Below are positions 8,695 to 17,956 of a stretch of DNA of 64,000 nucleotides, piece after piece. Under the pieces are notes generated by a model that made no database searches, had not been told where the DNA came from, and was given only the letters and a program-made list of their open reading frames with translations. A program made the translations under genes and the position numbers. The stretch comes from Bacillota bacterium (GTDB lineage Bacteria > Bacillota > Clostridia > Lachnospirales > Lachnospiraceae). Position 1 is the first letter of the stretch, and each line of letters begins with the position of its first letter. The DNA is taken from assembly GCA_023663285.1 (NCBI GenBank), contig JAMPHT010000006.1, positions 1 through 64,000 of the forward strand, read 5' to 3'.

Positions 8695-9875
8695 GTAAAG
8701 GACGATATGGGATACATGGCGGTCAGTATGTTTCAGAGACACTGATGAATGAATTGATCCGCCTGGAGGAGAGCTATGAGCATTACAAAAACGATCCGGA
8801 TTTTGTCAGGGAACTGAACACTCTTTTAAACGAGTACGCAGGCAGACCTTCCCTGCTGTACTATGCGGAGAAGATGACAAAGGATCTGGGTGGGGCGAAG
8901 ATCTACCTGAAGCGGGAGGATCTGAATCACACCGGCTCCCACAAGATCAACAATGTGTTAGGCCAGGCGCTGCTGGCGAAGAAGATGGGCAAGACCCGCA
9001 TCATCGCGGAGACGGGTGCCGGGCAGCACGGTGTGGCTACCGCTACGGCAGCCGCGCTGCTGGGAATGGAGTGCGATATCTATATGGGCAGGGAGGATAC
9101 GGAGCGTCAGGCGTTGAACGTATACCGCATGGAATTGCTGGGAGCAAAGGTGCATCCCGTCACCACCGGCACCCAGACCCTGAAGGACGCAGTAAATGAG
9201 TGTATGCGGGAGTGGACGAACCGGGTGGACGATACCCTGTATGTGCTGGGTTCCGTTATGGGACCCCATCCATTTCCCATGATCGTCCGGGATTTTCAGA
9301 GTGTTATCAGCAGGGAGGCAAGGCAGCAGATACTGGAAAAGGAAGGGCGGCTTCCAGCAGCGGTGGTAGCGTGCGTAGGAGGCGGAAGCAACTCCATGGG
9401 TATGTTCTGGAATTTTATTGAGGACAAGGAGGTAAAGCTTATCGGCTGCGAGGCGGCAGGCAAGGGTGTGGACACGGCTCTGACGGCGGCCACCATCGCC
9501 ACAGGCTCTCTGGGGATCTTTCATGGTATGAAATCCTATTTCTGTCAGGATGAGTACGGACAGATAGCACCGGTGTACTCTATTTCCGCAGGGCTGGATT
9601 ATCCGGGCATCGGGCCGGAGCATGCCCATCTCCATGACATCGGCAGGGCGGAGTATGTGCCTGTCACGGATGACGAAGCGGTGGACGCTTTTGAGTACAT
9701 CGCCAGAACGGAGGGGATCATCTGTGCGGTGGAAAGCGCCCACGCGGTGGCTCATGTGCGGAAGATCGCGGGAAATTACAGCCCGGACCAAAGCATCATC
9801 GTCTGTCTGTCGGGAAGAGGGGACAAGGACGTGGCGGCCATTGCCAGATATCGGGGCGTGGATCTGCATGAATGA
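8691..9875 (+). CDS. trpB: Tryptophan synthase beta chain
   Basis: PLP enzyme joining indole and serine to give tryptophan; works in an alpha2beta2 complex with TrpA. 394 residues, the normal TrpB1 length. Seen: HTGSHKINN with the PLP lysine, [12 protein letters not shown], the phosphate-binding GGGSNSMG, and SGRGDKD at the C terminus. The start overlaps the trpF stop. Unlike many operons, trpA does not follow directly: 149 bases lie between. Confidence 0.97.
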   Translation: MSKGRYGIHGGQYVSETLMNELIRLEESYEHYKNDPDFVRELNTLLNEYAGRPSLLYYAEKMTKDLGGAKIYLKREDLNHTGSHKINNVLGQALLAKKMGKTRIIAETGAGQHGVATATAAALLGMECDIYMGREDTERQALNVYRMELLGAKVHPVTTGTQTLKDAVNECMREWTNRVDDTLYVLGSVMGPHPFPMIVRDFQSVISREARQQILEKEGRLPAAVVACVGGGSNSMGMFWNFIEDKEVKLIGCEAAGKGVDTALTAATIATGSLGIFHGMKSYFCQDEYGQIAPVYSISAGLDYPGIGPEHAHLHDIGRAEYVPVTDDEAVDAFEYIARTEGIICAVESAHAVAHVRKIAGNYSPDQSIIVCLSGRGDKDVAAIARYRGVDLHE

Positions 9876-10024
9876 TCTGCAGGAAGGGCAGATTGAGATG
9901 CGGATGCCAGTCGATTCGCGACGGCAGCAGATGAGAGGCAACGGCGATGCAATGGGTATGAGACGGCAATGAGTGCGCGGCAGCAGAAGCGACACTACTG
10001 AACAAGGGGTGAGGAGAAAGTAGT

Positions 10025-10822
10025 ATGAAAATGTTAAATAATAAATTGAGCAGGGTGTTTGACGCCCCCAACAAAAAGGCGTTTATAGGTTTCCTGACGG
10101 CGGGGGACCCCTCCGCGGACTGTACCGTGGAATTTATTCTGGAGATGGAGCGGGCGGGAGCGGATCTGGTGGAGATCGGCATCCCTTTTTCAGACCCGAC
10201 GGCGGAGGGAGTGGTCATTCAGGACGCCAATATCCGCGCACTGAAAAACGGAATGACGACGGACGGGGCCTTTGAGATCGTGGGCAGGGTCAGGGAAAGG
10301 TCGCAGATCCCCCTGGCATTCATGACCTATGCAAACCCGGTGTTTCATTACGGTTATGACAGATTTTTTGCAAAATGTGAGGAGCTTGGGGTCGATGCAG
10401 TGATCATTCCCGATATGCCCTATGAGGAAAAGCGGGAGATGGAGGGGCCTGCAAATGCCCACAATGTGGCGGTGATTTCCATGATCGCCCCCACATCCGA
10501 GGACCGGATCCGGACCATAGCTGCGGAAGCGGAAGGATTTATCTATGTGGTGTCCTCCATGGGCGTCACGGGGGTGCGCAGTGAGATCAGGACCGACCTG
10601 GCATCCATTGTGGAGAGCATCCGAAAGGTGACGGATGTGCCCTGCGCCATTGGTTTTGGCATCAGCACCCCCGAACAGGCAAAGAGGATGGCGGCGGTGT
10701 CTGACGGGGCTATTGTGGGAAGCGCTATCGTGAAGCTGATCGCAAGGTACGGCGAACAGGCCGGGCCGGAAATTTACAGGTATGTGAAGAGTATGAAGGA
10801 CGCGGTGGCGGAATGCCCATAA
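10025..10822 (+). CDS. trpA: Tryptophan synthase alpha chain
   Basis: Cleaves indole-3-glycerol phosphate to indole, which is channelled to TrpB. 265 residues, TIM barrel. Catalytic Glu50 is in LVEIGIPFSDP. The second catalytic acid, Asp in the E. coli pattern SDPLADG, is Glu61 here (SDPTAEG); this substitution is, from memory, common in clostridial TrpA. ATG start with GAGGAG upstream. The 149-base spacer after trpB (9876-10024) holds no convincing gene. The stop lies one base from the end of the convergent aroC. Confidence 0.95.
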   Translation: MKMLNNKLSRVFDAPNKKAFIGFLTAGDPSADCTVEFILEMERAGADLVEIGIPFSDPTAEGVVIQDANIRALKNGMTTDGAFEIVGRVRERSQIPLAFMTYANPVFHYGYDRFFAKCEELGVDAVIIPDMPYEEKREMEGPANAHNVAVISMIAPTSEDRIRTIAAEAEGFIYVVSSMGVTGVRSEIRTDLASIVESIRKVTDVPCAIGFGISTPEQAKRMAAVSDGAIVGSAIVKLIARYGEQAGPEIYRYVKSMKDAVAECP

Positions 10823-10823
10823 A

Positions 10824-11930
10824 TCATTTCTGTTTTTGATAAAATTCCGCTATATTGTCCAGCCTTGCGGACATATTGAGCAGCAAGGCGTCCAGGACAG
10901 TGAGAGCAGTCATACATTCCATGACCACCACGGCCCTGGGGACAATGACAGGGTCGTGCCGTCCTTTGATATTGACCTGAATTTCCTCACCGTTTTTATT
11001 GACCGTCTGCTGGGTCAGAAAAATGGAGGGCGTGGGCTTTACATGGGCGCGTATCCGCAAAACGTCGCCGTCGCTGATACCGCCGAGAACGCCGCCTGCA
11101 TGGTTGGTGGATTTTGTGATCTGCCCGTCTTTATGGCGGAATCCGTCGTTGTTTTGGCTTCCTTTTCGCAGGGATACCGCGCAGCCGTCGCCGATCTCCA
11201 CTGCTTTTACGGCGCCGATGGACATGATAGCCTTTGCCAGGTTTGCGTCCAGTTTTTCAAAAACCGGATCGCCGATTCCGGCAGGAAGCCCCTCCACGAT
11301 ACATTCCATGCAGCCGCCTACGGAATCGGTTTCCCTTTTTGCCTCCTCAAGATAGGCTACGGCTGCCTTGTCCGCCTTAAAATCCGGCATGGCTGTGGGC
11401 GTGGAAAGGATGGCATCACGGTCAAACTGCTCCATATCGGCCTCCACAGGTCCGATGGAGCGGGTGTATGCGCAGACGGAAATTCCCATTTGTTTCAGGA
11501 TCTTTGCCGCTATGGCGCCGGCAGCTACACGTCCGATGGTTTCTCTGCCGGAGGAGCGCCCGCCGCCCCGATGATCCCGGAAGCCGTATTTTGCATCAAA
11601 GGTATAGTCCGCATGACCGGGGCGGTAATAGCCTGCAATTTCACTGTAATCCGCCGACTGCTGGGAAGTGTTGCGTACCAGCAGGGAAATGGGAGCGCCG
11701 GTGGTAAGCCCCTCAAAGACGCCGGACAGAATTTCCACGGAATCCGCTTCCCTGCGTGGGGTAGTGATGCTGCTGCTCCCCGGCTTCCTGCGATCCAGAT
11801 ATTGCTGTATGTCGGTCTCGCACAGGGCAAGACCGGCGGGACATCCGTCGATGATCACGCCCAGGGCTTTGCCGTGGGATTCTCCCCAGGTGGTGATTTT
11901 AAAGATAGTGCCAAAGGTGGAACCTGCCAT
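10824..11930 (-). CDS. aroC: Chorismate synthase
   Basis: Makes chorismate, the substrate of TrpE, from EPSP using reduced FMN. 368 residues. Family signatures: GESHGKALGVIIDGCPAG near the start, RPGHADYTFDAKYGFRDHRGGGRSSGRET, and GHRHDPVIVPRA-like GRHDPVIVPRAVVV near the end. ATG start with GAGG-type site. Transcribed toward trpA, with the two stop codons separated by a single base, and no terminator between them was found; the two mRNAs probably overlap at their 3' ends. Confidence 0.96.
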   Translation of the reverse strand: MAGSTFGTIFKITTWGESHGKALGVIIDGCPAGLALCETDIQQYLDRRKPGSSSITTPRREADSVEILSGVFEGLTTGAPISLLVRNTSQQSADYSEIAGYYRPGHADYTFDAKYGFRDHRGGGRSSGRETIGRVAAGAIAAKILKQMGISVCAYTRSIGPVEADMEQFDRDAILSTPTAMPDFKADKAAVAYLEEAKRETDSVGGCMECIVEGLPAGIGDPVFEKLDANLAKAIMSIGAVKAVEIGDGCAVSLRKGSQNNDGFRHKDGQITKSTNHAGGVLGGISDGDVLRIRAHVKPTPSIFLTQQTVNKNGEEIQVNIKGRHDPVIVPRAVVVMECMTALTVLDALLLNMSARLDNIAEFYQKQK

Positions 11931-12023
11931 ATTGTTTTTCCTCGTTTCTATAAGTGTGGCTACGGTTAGTTACAGTTCACGCACGCACTAATATTTTACA
12001 GGATAATTCGTCAGATAGCAATG

Positions 12024-12052
12024 TTGCATTATTTTTTAAAGTGTGTTAAAAT
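12024..12052 (+). promoter_or_regulatory. Promoter of the VanY-type gene
   Basis: TTGCAT (12024-12029) and TAAAAT (12047-12052) with 17-bp spacing, 35 bases before the start codon, in the intergenic region divergent from aroC. Confidence 0.6.
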
Positions 12053-12086
12053 AATTTTAGCTGTATATTCAAAAGGAAAACGATAG

Positions 12087-13163
12087 ATGAAAATGACGCT
12101 TGAGGAGCGGTTTAGCAAGAAACTGCTGAAAATCGGAAAAAAGAACAGGTTTCTTCGGTTCTGTATCATTCCCGTGATGGCTGTAGGAATGTTTATTTTT
12201 CATGCAATCAAATATTTCAGGGGCAATGGGAAGCGTTTTATTGTGCTTGCCACTACCTTTTGTCTGTTTGTAGTATACAGCAGCTTTTCTTTCCCTATGT
12301 TTGTTTCCGGTGCGGAGGAGGAAGTGGAATGGAATCTCATTTCCGATGAAGCCCAGGATATTGTCCTGGCGGAGGAGACAGAGGTGGATCTGGCGGAGGT
12401 GGAGCTTCTGGAGGACGAAGATGTGCTGTTTGAGGGGGAAGAGATCCCTGAGACAGTCCATGGCATGGAGATAGGAGAGTGGTACAGCGCTTCGGATATT
12501 CTGGAGTATAATCAGGACAGGCTTCCCACGGCAGACTACGAGGCGGCGGAGGCGGCGGCTTATGAGGATTATGAATTTTCTCCGGATGACTGGCGTCTGA
12601 TCCTGATCAATAAGCAGAATTCCATTCCTGAGGGCTATGAGGAGGAGATCCCTCTGGGAAATATCAATACCATGAAGGGCGTTATGCACTGTGACGAGAG
12701 GATCATTAACGATCTGCTTGCCATGACCAAGGCGGCGAAGGAGGATGGTGTGATCCTTCAGATCTGTTCGTCGTATCGGGATCTGGAATACCAGGAAAAT
12801 CTGTTTAACCGGAAAATCACTTATTATATGAACCAGGGGCTGTCCTATATGGAAGCGTACCAGCTTGGCAGCCAGGTGGTGACGGTGCCCAATGCCAGCG
12901 AGCATCAGCTGGGGCTTGCCCTGGATATTGTGTCGAAGGATTTTATCAAGCTGGTGGAGGGGTTTGCGGATACGGAAGCAGGCAAGTGGCTGGCAGCCAA
13001 CAGTTACCGCTATGGGTTTATCCTGCGTTATCCCAAGGGTAAGGAGGATATTACAGGCATTACATATGAGCCCTGGCACTTCCGTTATGTGGGAGTGGAA
13101 GCTGCGACCCTGATCACAGAGCATGGCATCACGCTGGAGGAATTCTGGGAGGAGTATTTATAG
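12087..13163 (+). CDS. VanY-type D-alanyl-D-alanine carboxypeptidase
   Basis: A zinc peptidase trimming the terminal D-Ala of peptidoglycan stem peptides. 358 residues: hydrophobic segments near residues 25-42 and 50-68 anchor it, then an acidic spacer of about 60 residues rich in Glu and Asp, then the VanY domain. Zinc ligands are visible as His273 and Asp280 (SEHQLGLALDIV) and His331 (EPWHFRYVG). This is a housekeeping DacB/VanY homologue rather than a resistance gene, since no vanHAX genes are present. Its stop is three bases before the tgt start. Confidence 0.9.
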   Translation: MKMTLEERFSKKLLKIGKKNRFLRFCIIPVMAVGMFIFHAIKYFRGNGKRFIVLATTFCLFVVYSSFSFPMFVSGAEEEVEWNLISDEAQDIVLAEETEVDLAEVELLEDEDVLFEGEEIPETVHGMEIGEWYSASDILEYNQDRLPTADYEAAEAAAYEDYEFSPDDWRLILINKQNSIPEGYEEEIPLGNINTMKGVMHCDERIINDLLAMTKAAKEDGVILQICSSYRDLEYQENLFNRKITYYMNQGLSYMEAYQLGSQVVTVPNASEHQLGLALDIVSKDFIKLVEGFADTEAGKWLAANSYRYGFILRYPKGKEDITGITYEPWHFRYVGVEAATLITEHGITLEEFWEEYL

Positions 13164-13166
13164 ATC

Positions 13167-14300
13167 ATGTATCGCATTATAAAGCAGGAGGGCAGGGCAA
13201 AGCGGGCTTATCTCACCACGGTGCATGGGATCATTCAGACCCCCGTGTTTATGAATGTGGGAACTGCGGCCGCCATCAAGGGAGCCGTTGCTACCTCCGA
13301 TCTGGAAGAAATAAAGACACAGGTGGAGCTTTCCAATACCTATCACCTTCATGTCCGCCCCGGAGACAGAGTGGTGAAGCAGCTGGGAGGACTCCACAAA
13401 TTTATGTCCTGGGACAGGCCGATATTGACGGATTCCGGCGGATTTCAGGTTTTTTCCCTGGCAGGCTTAAGGAAGATCAGAGAGGAAGGGGTTTATTTTA
13501 ACTCTCACGTAGACGGCCGGAAGATTTTCATGGGACCGGAGGAGAGTATGCAGATCCAGTCCAATCTTGCGTCCACCATTGCCATGGCATTTGACGAATG
13601 TGCGCCCAGCAAGGCGGAGCGGTCTTATGTGGAGGCTTCCGTAGCGCGTACCACCCGCTGGCTGGAGCGCTGCAAAAAGGAAATGACCCGGCTGAATTCC
13701 CTGGAGGATACCATAAATCGGAACCAGCTTCTGTTCGGCATCAACCAGGGCGCGGTCTATGCGGATATACGGGTGGAGCACGCAAAGCGTATCGCTCAGA
13801 TGGAGCTGGACGGCTATGCGGTGGGGGGACTTGCAGTGGGAGAGACCCATGAGGAAATGTACTATATTCTGGAGGAAACGGTTCCCTTTCTGCCGACGGA
13901 TAAGCCTGTGTATCTGATGGGGGTGGGAACGCCTGCAAATATCCTGGAAGGAGTGGAGAGAGGGGTGGATTTCTTTGACTGCGTCTATCCCAGCAGGAAC
14001 GGCCGCCACGGACACCTTTACACAAACCATGGGAAGATCAATCTCTTCAATGCAAAATACGAGCTGGATGACAGGCCCATAGAGGAAGGGTGCGGCTGCC
14101 CGGCCTGCAGGCGGTATTCCAGAGCCTATATCAGGCATCTGCTGAAAGCAAAGGAGATGCTTGGAATGCGGCTGTGTGTGCTGCATAATCTTTATTTTTA
14201 CAATACCATGATGGAAGAGATACGGGACGCTCTGGACGAGGGGCGCTTCGGGGAATATAAAAAGCGGAAGCTTGCGGGCATGGCTGCAGCCGGGGAGTGA
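13167..14300 (+). CDS. tgt: tRNA-guanine transglycosylase
   Basis: Exchanges guanine 34 of GUN-anticodon tRNAs for the queuosine precursor. 377 residues, usual length. Seen: TDSGGFQVFSLA with the catalytic Asp, the nucleophile region FFDCVYPSRNGRHG, and the zinc site CGCPACRRYSRAYIRHL...H. In many bacteria tgt is followed by yajC, as here, so the yajC link is conserved context. No queA is seen in the window. Confidence 0.96.
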   Translation: MYRIIKQEGRAKRAYLTTVHGIIQTPVFMNVGTAAAIKGAVATSDLEEIKTQVELSNTYHLHVRPGDRVVKQLGGLHKFMSWDRPILTDSGGFQVFSLAGLRKIREEGVYFNSHVDGRKIFMGPEESMQIQSNLASTIAMAFDECAPSKAERSYVEASVARTTRWLERCKKEMTRLNSLEDTINRNQLLFGINQGAVYADIRVEHAKRIAQMELDGYAVGGLAVGETHEEMYYILEETVPFLPTDKPVYLMGVGTPANILEGVERGVDFFDCVYPSRNGRHGHLYTNHGKINLFNAKYELDDRPIEEGCGCPACRRYSRAYIRHLLKAKEMLGMRLCVLHNLYFYNTMMEEIRDALDEGRFGEYKKRKLAGMAAAGE

Positions 14301-14352
14301 GGGCTTTCATACGCCGTATACGGCGGACGACAATAAAAAAATAATAAAGTGC

Positions 14353-14381
14353 TTGCCCAAAGGCATTTTATTGTGTATCAT
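14353..14381 (+). promoter_or_regulatory. Candidate promoter of yajC
   Basis: TTGCCC (14353-14358) and TATCAT (14376-14381) with 17-bp spacing, 63 bases ahead of yajC. A 14-bp perfect palindrome (CGCCGTATACGGCG, 14312-14325) lies just upstream, after the tgt stop. Confidence 0.5.
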
Positions 14382-14444
14382 AGTATTTTAGAGATAGCAA
14401 GGATATCGGCGGAAAGTGACGGCAGATGTCAGAATGGAGGAAAT

Positions 14445-14795
14445 ATGGGAATTCTTTTAGCAGAGGGAGCCGACGCGGCTGCTCAGAGTGCGGAGCAGGT
14501 GGCGGCAGGCGGCACAAGTCAGTTCATTGGAATGATCATCATGTTGGTGGTAGTTTATGGCGCCCTGTGGTTCTTTATGATCCGGCCTCAGAGCAAGGAA
14601 AAGAAGAAAATGGCGGCAATGCTTTCCACGCTGGCCATAGGTGATGTGGTAATGACTACCTCAGGCTTTTATGGAGTGGTGATTCATATCTCGGATGAGG
14701 ACAACACTGTTATCGTGGAGTTTGGCAGCAATAAAAACTGCCGCATCCCCATGGAGAAGCAGGCGATCAGCCGTGTGGAAAAGCCGGAGGCATAA
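14445..14795 (+). CDS. yajC: Preprotein translocase subunit YajC
   Basis: A small single-span membrane protein associated with SecDF. ATG 14445 with GGAGG (14436-14440) gives 116 residues; the open frame extends upstream over the promoter. A hydrophobic segment (FIGMIIMLVVVYGALWFFMI) is followed by the family motif RPQSKEKKKMAAML and a small beta domain (GDVVMTTSGFYGVV). secD and secF are not adjacent in this window. Confidence 0.93.
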   Translation: MGILLAEGADAAAQSAEQVAAGGTSQFIGMIIMLVVVYGALWFFMIRPQSKEKKKMAAMLSTLAIGDVVMTTSGFYGVVIHISDEDNTVIVEFGSNKNCRIPMEKQAISRVEKPEA

Positions 14796-14875
14796 GCAGC
14801 CTTTGCAGTGCGGATATGCAAAAGCGCATAAGAACGGGTAAGGAATGGGGCAGTGCCCAAAGGGTGCTTTCTGCA

Positions 14876-14910
14876 AATGTCAGGAAGCGTTCCTTTGACA
14901 TTGCCTTTTT
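14876..14910 (+). terminator. Probable terminator after yajC
   Basis: Stem AATGTCAGGAA / TTCC-TTTGACATT (14876-14902) with loop GCG and one bulge, followed by GCC and five T. It would end the tgt-yajC transcript ahead of leuB. No separate promoter for leuB was recognised, so partial readthrough is possible. Confidence 0.6.
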
Positions 14911-14934
14911 ATAAATAGGGAGGGAGTTGAGCGT

Positions 14935-16020
14935 ATGGAACTGCATATTACCTGTATTCCCGGCGACGGGATCGGGCCGGAGATCGTCAGGGAGGCAAAA
15001 AAGGTGCTGGAAAAGACGGCTTCCGTCTACGGGCACAAAATGATGTTTGAGGATATTCTGATGGGAGGAGCCTCCATTGATGTACATGGCGTACCTCTGA
15101 CGGAGGAGGCCATTTTAAAGGCTAAAGCTGCGGACGCGGTGCTGATGGGCTCCATTGGCGGAGATACCACCACGTCGCCCTGGTATAAGCTGCCGCCGAA
15201 TCTACGTCCGGAGGCGGGTCTGCTGGGCATACGCAAGGCGCTGAACCTGTTTGCAAATTTACGCCCGGCGGTGCTGTATGACGAGCTTGCAGGAGCCTGT
15301 CCCCTGAAGGAGGATATCAGCCGCGCCGGCTTCGATATGTTGATCATGCGGGAGCTGACGGGGGGGCTGTACTTCGGCGAGCGAAAGACCATAGAGGAAA
15401 ACGGGGTGCTGAAGGCGATCGACACCCTTACCTATGATGAAAATGAGATCCGGCGTATTGCGGTGAAGGGCTTTGATATTGCCATGAAACGCCGCAAAAA
15501 GGTCACAAGCGTGGACAAGGCAAATGTGCTGGATTCCTCCAGGCTTTGGAGAAAGGTGGTGGAGGAGGTTGCGAAGGATTACCCGGAGGTCACTCTGGAG
15601 CATATGCTGGTGGACAACTGCGCCATGCAGCTGGTGAAGGATCCTGCCCAGTTTGATGTGATCCTGACGGAGAATATGTTCGGGGACATTCTTTCCGATG
15701 AAGCCAGCATGGTGACCGGATCTATCGGTATGCTTGCCAGCGCCAGCTTAAACGACAGCAAATTCGGCCTGTATGAGCCCAGCCACGGTTCCGCGCCGGA
15801 CATTGCGGGAAAGGATATTGCAAATCCCATTGCCACAGTGCTCAGCGCCGCTATGATGCTGCGTTACAGCTTTGACCTTGACAGAGAGGCAGATGCGATC
15901 GAGGCGGCGGTGAAGCAGGTGTTGAAGGACGGCTTCCGCACGGGAGATATTATGTCCGAGGGTTGTAAAAGGGTAGGCTGTTCCCAGATGGGAGATCTGC
16001 TGGCGGAGAGGACCAGGTAG
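14935..16020 (+). CDS. leuB: 3-isopropylmalate dehydrogenase
   Basis: NAD-dependent oxidative decarboxylation in leucine synthesis. 361 residues. Seen: GDGIGPEIV at the start, [12 protein letters not shown] with substrate-binding Arg, [28 protein letters not shown], and [29 protein letters not shown] with AGGGAGGGAG upstream. It is followed by ilvD and ilvB, but leuA, leuC and leuD are not in the window. Confidence 0.95.
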   Translation: MELHITCIPGDGIGPEIVREAKKVLEKTASVYGHKMMFEDILMGGASIDVHGVPLTEEAILKAKAADAVLMGSIGGDTTTSPWYKLPPNLRPEAGLLGIRKALNLFANLRPAVLYDELAGACPLKEDISRAGFDMLIMRELTGGLYFGERKTIEENGVLKAIDTLTYDENEIRRIAVKGFDIAMKRRKKVTSVDKANVLDSSRLWRKVVEEVAKDYPEVTLEHMLVDNCAMQLVKDPAQFDVILTENMFGDILSDEASMVTGSIGMLASASLNDSKFGLYEPSHGSAPDIAGKDIANPIATVLSAAMMLRYSFDLDREADAIEAAVKQVLKDGFRTGDIMSEGCKRVGCSQMGDLLAERTR

Positions 16021-16205
16021 CAGGGTATTGTCCCGCGTGGCATTCACCGATCTGTCCAGGCCAAACGCAAGTGATATGGTGCCCCAAAAGCGGGAATATG
16101 CAGAGAAGCCTGCAAAAATTTGTGAAAACAGGGCGAAAAATGTCGAATTTGAATCAAAACTTGCATACGAATAAGATCATACGGAAGAAATGGGAGGATA
16201 AAAGC

Positions 16206-17876
16206 ATGATAAGCGATAACGCAAGAGCCGGTATGCAGCAGGCGCCGGCAAGAAGCCTTTTTAACGCGCTGGGATTTACCACGGAGGAAATGAAAAAGCC
16301 CATGGTAGGCATTGTGAGCTCCTACAATGAGATCGTGCCGGGGCACATGAACATTGATAAGATCGTGGACGCCGTGAAGCTGGGCGTTGCGGAGGCGGGA
16401 GGCGTGCCCGTGGTATTCCCGGCGATCGCCGTGTGCGACGGCATTGCCATGGGGCATATCGGAATGAAATATTCCCTGGTGACCAGAGATTTGATCGCGG
16501 ATTCTACCGAGTGTATGGCAATCGCCCACCAGTTCGACGCCCTGGTGATGGTGCCAAACTGTGACAAAAACGTGCCCGGCCTGCTGATGGCGGCGGCCCG
16601 TTTGAATCTTCCTACGGTGTTTGTGTCCGGCGGTCCCATGCTGGCGGGCCATGTAAAGGGACAGAAGAGAAGCCTGTCCTCCATGTTTGAGGCGGTAGGT
16701 TCTTATGCGGCAGGCACTATGACCGAAGAGGATGTATGTGAATTTGAAAATAAGGTATGTCCTACCTGCGGTTCCTGTTCCGGTATGTATACGGCAAACT
16801 CCATGAACTGTCTGACGGAGGCGCTGGGCATGGGGCTTAAGGGAAACGGGACCATTCCGGCGGTCTACTCCGAGCGCATCAAGCTGGCAAAGCACGCAGG
16901 CATGGCGGTGATGGAGCTGGTGCGTAAAAATATCCGGGCCAGGGATATCATCACAAAGGACGCTATCATGAACGCCCTGACCGTGGATATGGCGCTGGGC
17001 TGTTCCACCAATTCCATGCTGCATCTGCCGGCCATTGCCCATGAGATCGGATTTGATTTTGATATCAGCTTTGCAAACCCTGTCAGCGAGAAAACGCCCA
17101 ATCTGTGCCATCTTGCGCCTGCAGGCCCCACCTATATGGAAGATCTGAACGAGGCGGGAGGCGTGTACGCCGTGATGAAGGAGCTGGCGGATATCGGGCT
17201 TCTGAATACGGAGTGTATGACAGTGACGGGAAAGACCATAGGAGAAAACATTGCAGATGCGGTGAACCGAGATCCGGAGGTCATCCGTCCGGTAGATGAT
17301 CCTTACAGCAAAACAGGCGGTCTTGCTGTGCTGAAGGGTAATCTTGCGCCGGACGGCTCCGTGGTGAAGCGCTCTGCGGTGGCGGAAGAAATGATGGTGC
17401 ATGAAGGTCCCGCCAGAGTATTTGACTGTGAGGAGGATGCCATAAAGGCTATCAAGGGCGGTAAAATCATAGCGGGCGATGTGGTGGTGATCCGTTATGA
17501 GGGCCCCAAGGGCGGTCCCGGCATGAGGGAGATGTTGAATCCCACCTCCGCCATTGCCGGTATGGGATTGGGTTCTTCCGTAGCGCTGATCACAGACGGA
17601 CGGTTTTCCGGCGCTTCCAGAGGCGCATCCATCGGCCACGTTTCTCCTGAAGCCGCAGTATGCGGTCCCATTGCGCTGGTGGAGGAAGGGGATATTATCA
17701 GTATCAACATTCCGGAGCTTACCCTGAATGTGAAGGTGTCGGATGAGGAACTGGCAGCCCGCCGGGCAAAATGGCAGCCGAAGGAACCGCCGGTGACGAC
17801 GGGGTATCTGAGCAGGTACAGGGAGCTTGTCACAAGCGGCAACCGCGGAGCCATCTTGGAACTGCCCGGACATTGA
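16206..17876 (+). CDS. ilvD: Dihydroxyacid dehydratase
   Basis: Iron-sulfur enzyme for the third common step of valine, isoleucine and leucine synthesis. 556 residues from ATG 16206 with GGGAGG (16192-16197). The cluster cysteines are in PNCDKN and [20 protein letters not shown]-terminal GHVSPEA and [10 protein letters not shown] blocks are present. The open frame continues upstream to 16071 without homology. The extreme C-terminal coding sequence ([11 protein letters not shown]) is partly repeated just after the stop; see the separate entry. Confidence 0.96.
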   Translation: MISDNARAGMQQAPARSLFNALGFTTEEMKKPMVGIVSSYNEIVPGHMNIDKIVDAVKLGVAEAGGVPVVFPAIAVCDGIAMGHIGMKYSLVTRDLIADSTECMAIAHQFDALVMVPNCDKNVPGLLMAAARLNLPTVFVSGGPMLAGHVKGQKRSLSSMFEAVGSYAAGTMTEEDVCEFENKVCPTCGSCSGMYTANSMNCLTEALGMGLKGNGTIPAVYSERIKLAKHAGMAVMELVRKNIRARDIITKDAIMNALTVDMALGCSTNSMLHLPAIAHEIGFDFDISFANPVSEKTPNLCHLAPAGPTYMEDLNEAGGVYAVMKELADIGLLNTECMTVTGKTIGENIADAVNRDPEVIRPVDDPYSKTGGLAVLKGNLAPDGSVVKRSAVAEEMMVHEGPARVFDCEEDAIKAIKGGKIIAGDVVVIRYEGPKGGPGMREMLNPTSAIAGMGLGSSVALITDGRFSGASRGASIGHVSPEAAVCGPIALVEEGDIISINIPELTLNVKVSDEELAARRAKWQPKEPPVTTGYLSRYRELVTSGNRGAILELPGH

Positions 17877-17935
17877 TCGGCGGCTGCCGCTCGCGCAACC
17901 GCGGAGCCATTTTGGAGTTTCCGAAGCAATCATAA
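17838..17935 (+). repeat. Duplicated 3' end of ilvD
   Basis: A 16-base run GCAACCGCGGAGCCAT plus flanks occurs inside the ilvD end (from about 17840) and again 56 bases later (from 17896), with one mismatch before a further TTGGA. In its own frame the second copy reads NRGAILEFPKQS and then a stop at 17933, so it looks like a second ilvD tail. Since 56 is not a multiple of three, the copies are out of frame: the gene now uses the first tail. Confidence 0.7.
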
Positions 17936-17956
17936 TCATAGAACGGAGGAGCAATC

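Noticed and set aside
10836..11969. Plus-strand frame of 377 codons
   Set aside because: Antisense to aroC, which has unambiguous family signatures.
12087..13163. Vancomycin-resistance gene
   Set aside because: Only a VanY-type carboxypeptidase is present, without vanH, vanA-type ligase, vanX or a linked vanRS; it is a normal cell-wall enzyme.
16044..17954. Minus-strand frame of 636 codons
   Set aside because: Antisense to ilvD; His/Arg-rich composition of a shadow frame and no family motif.
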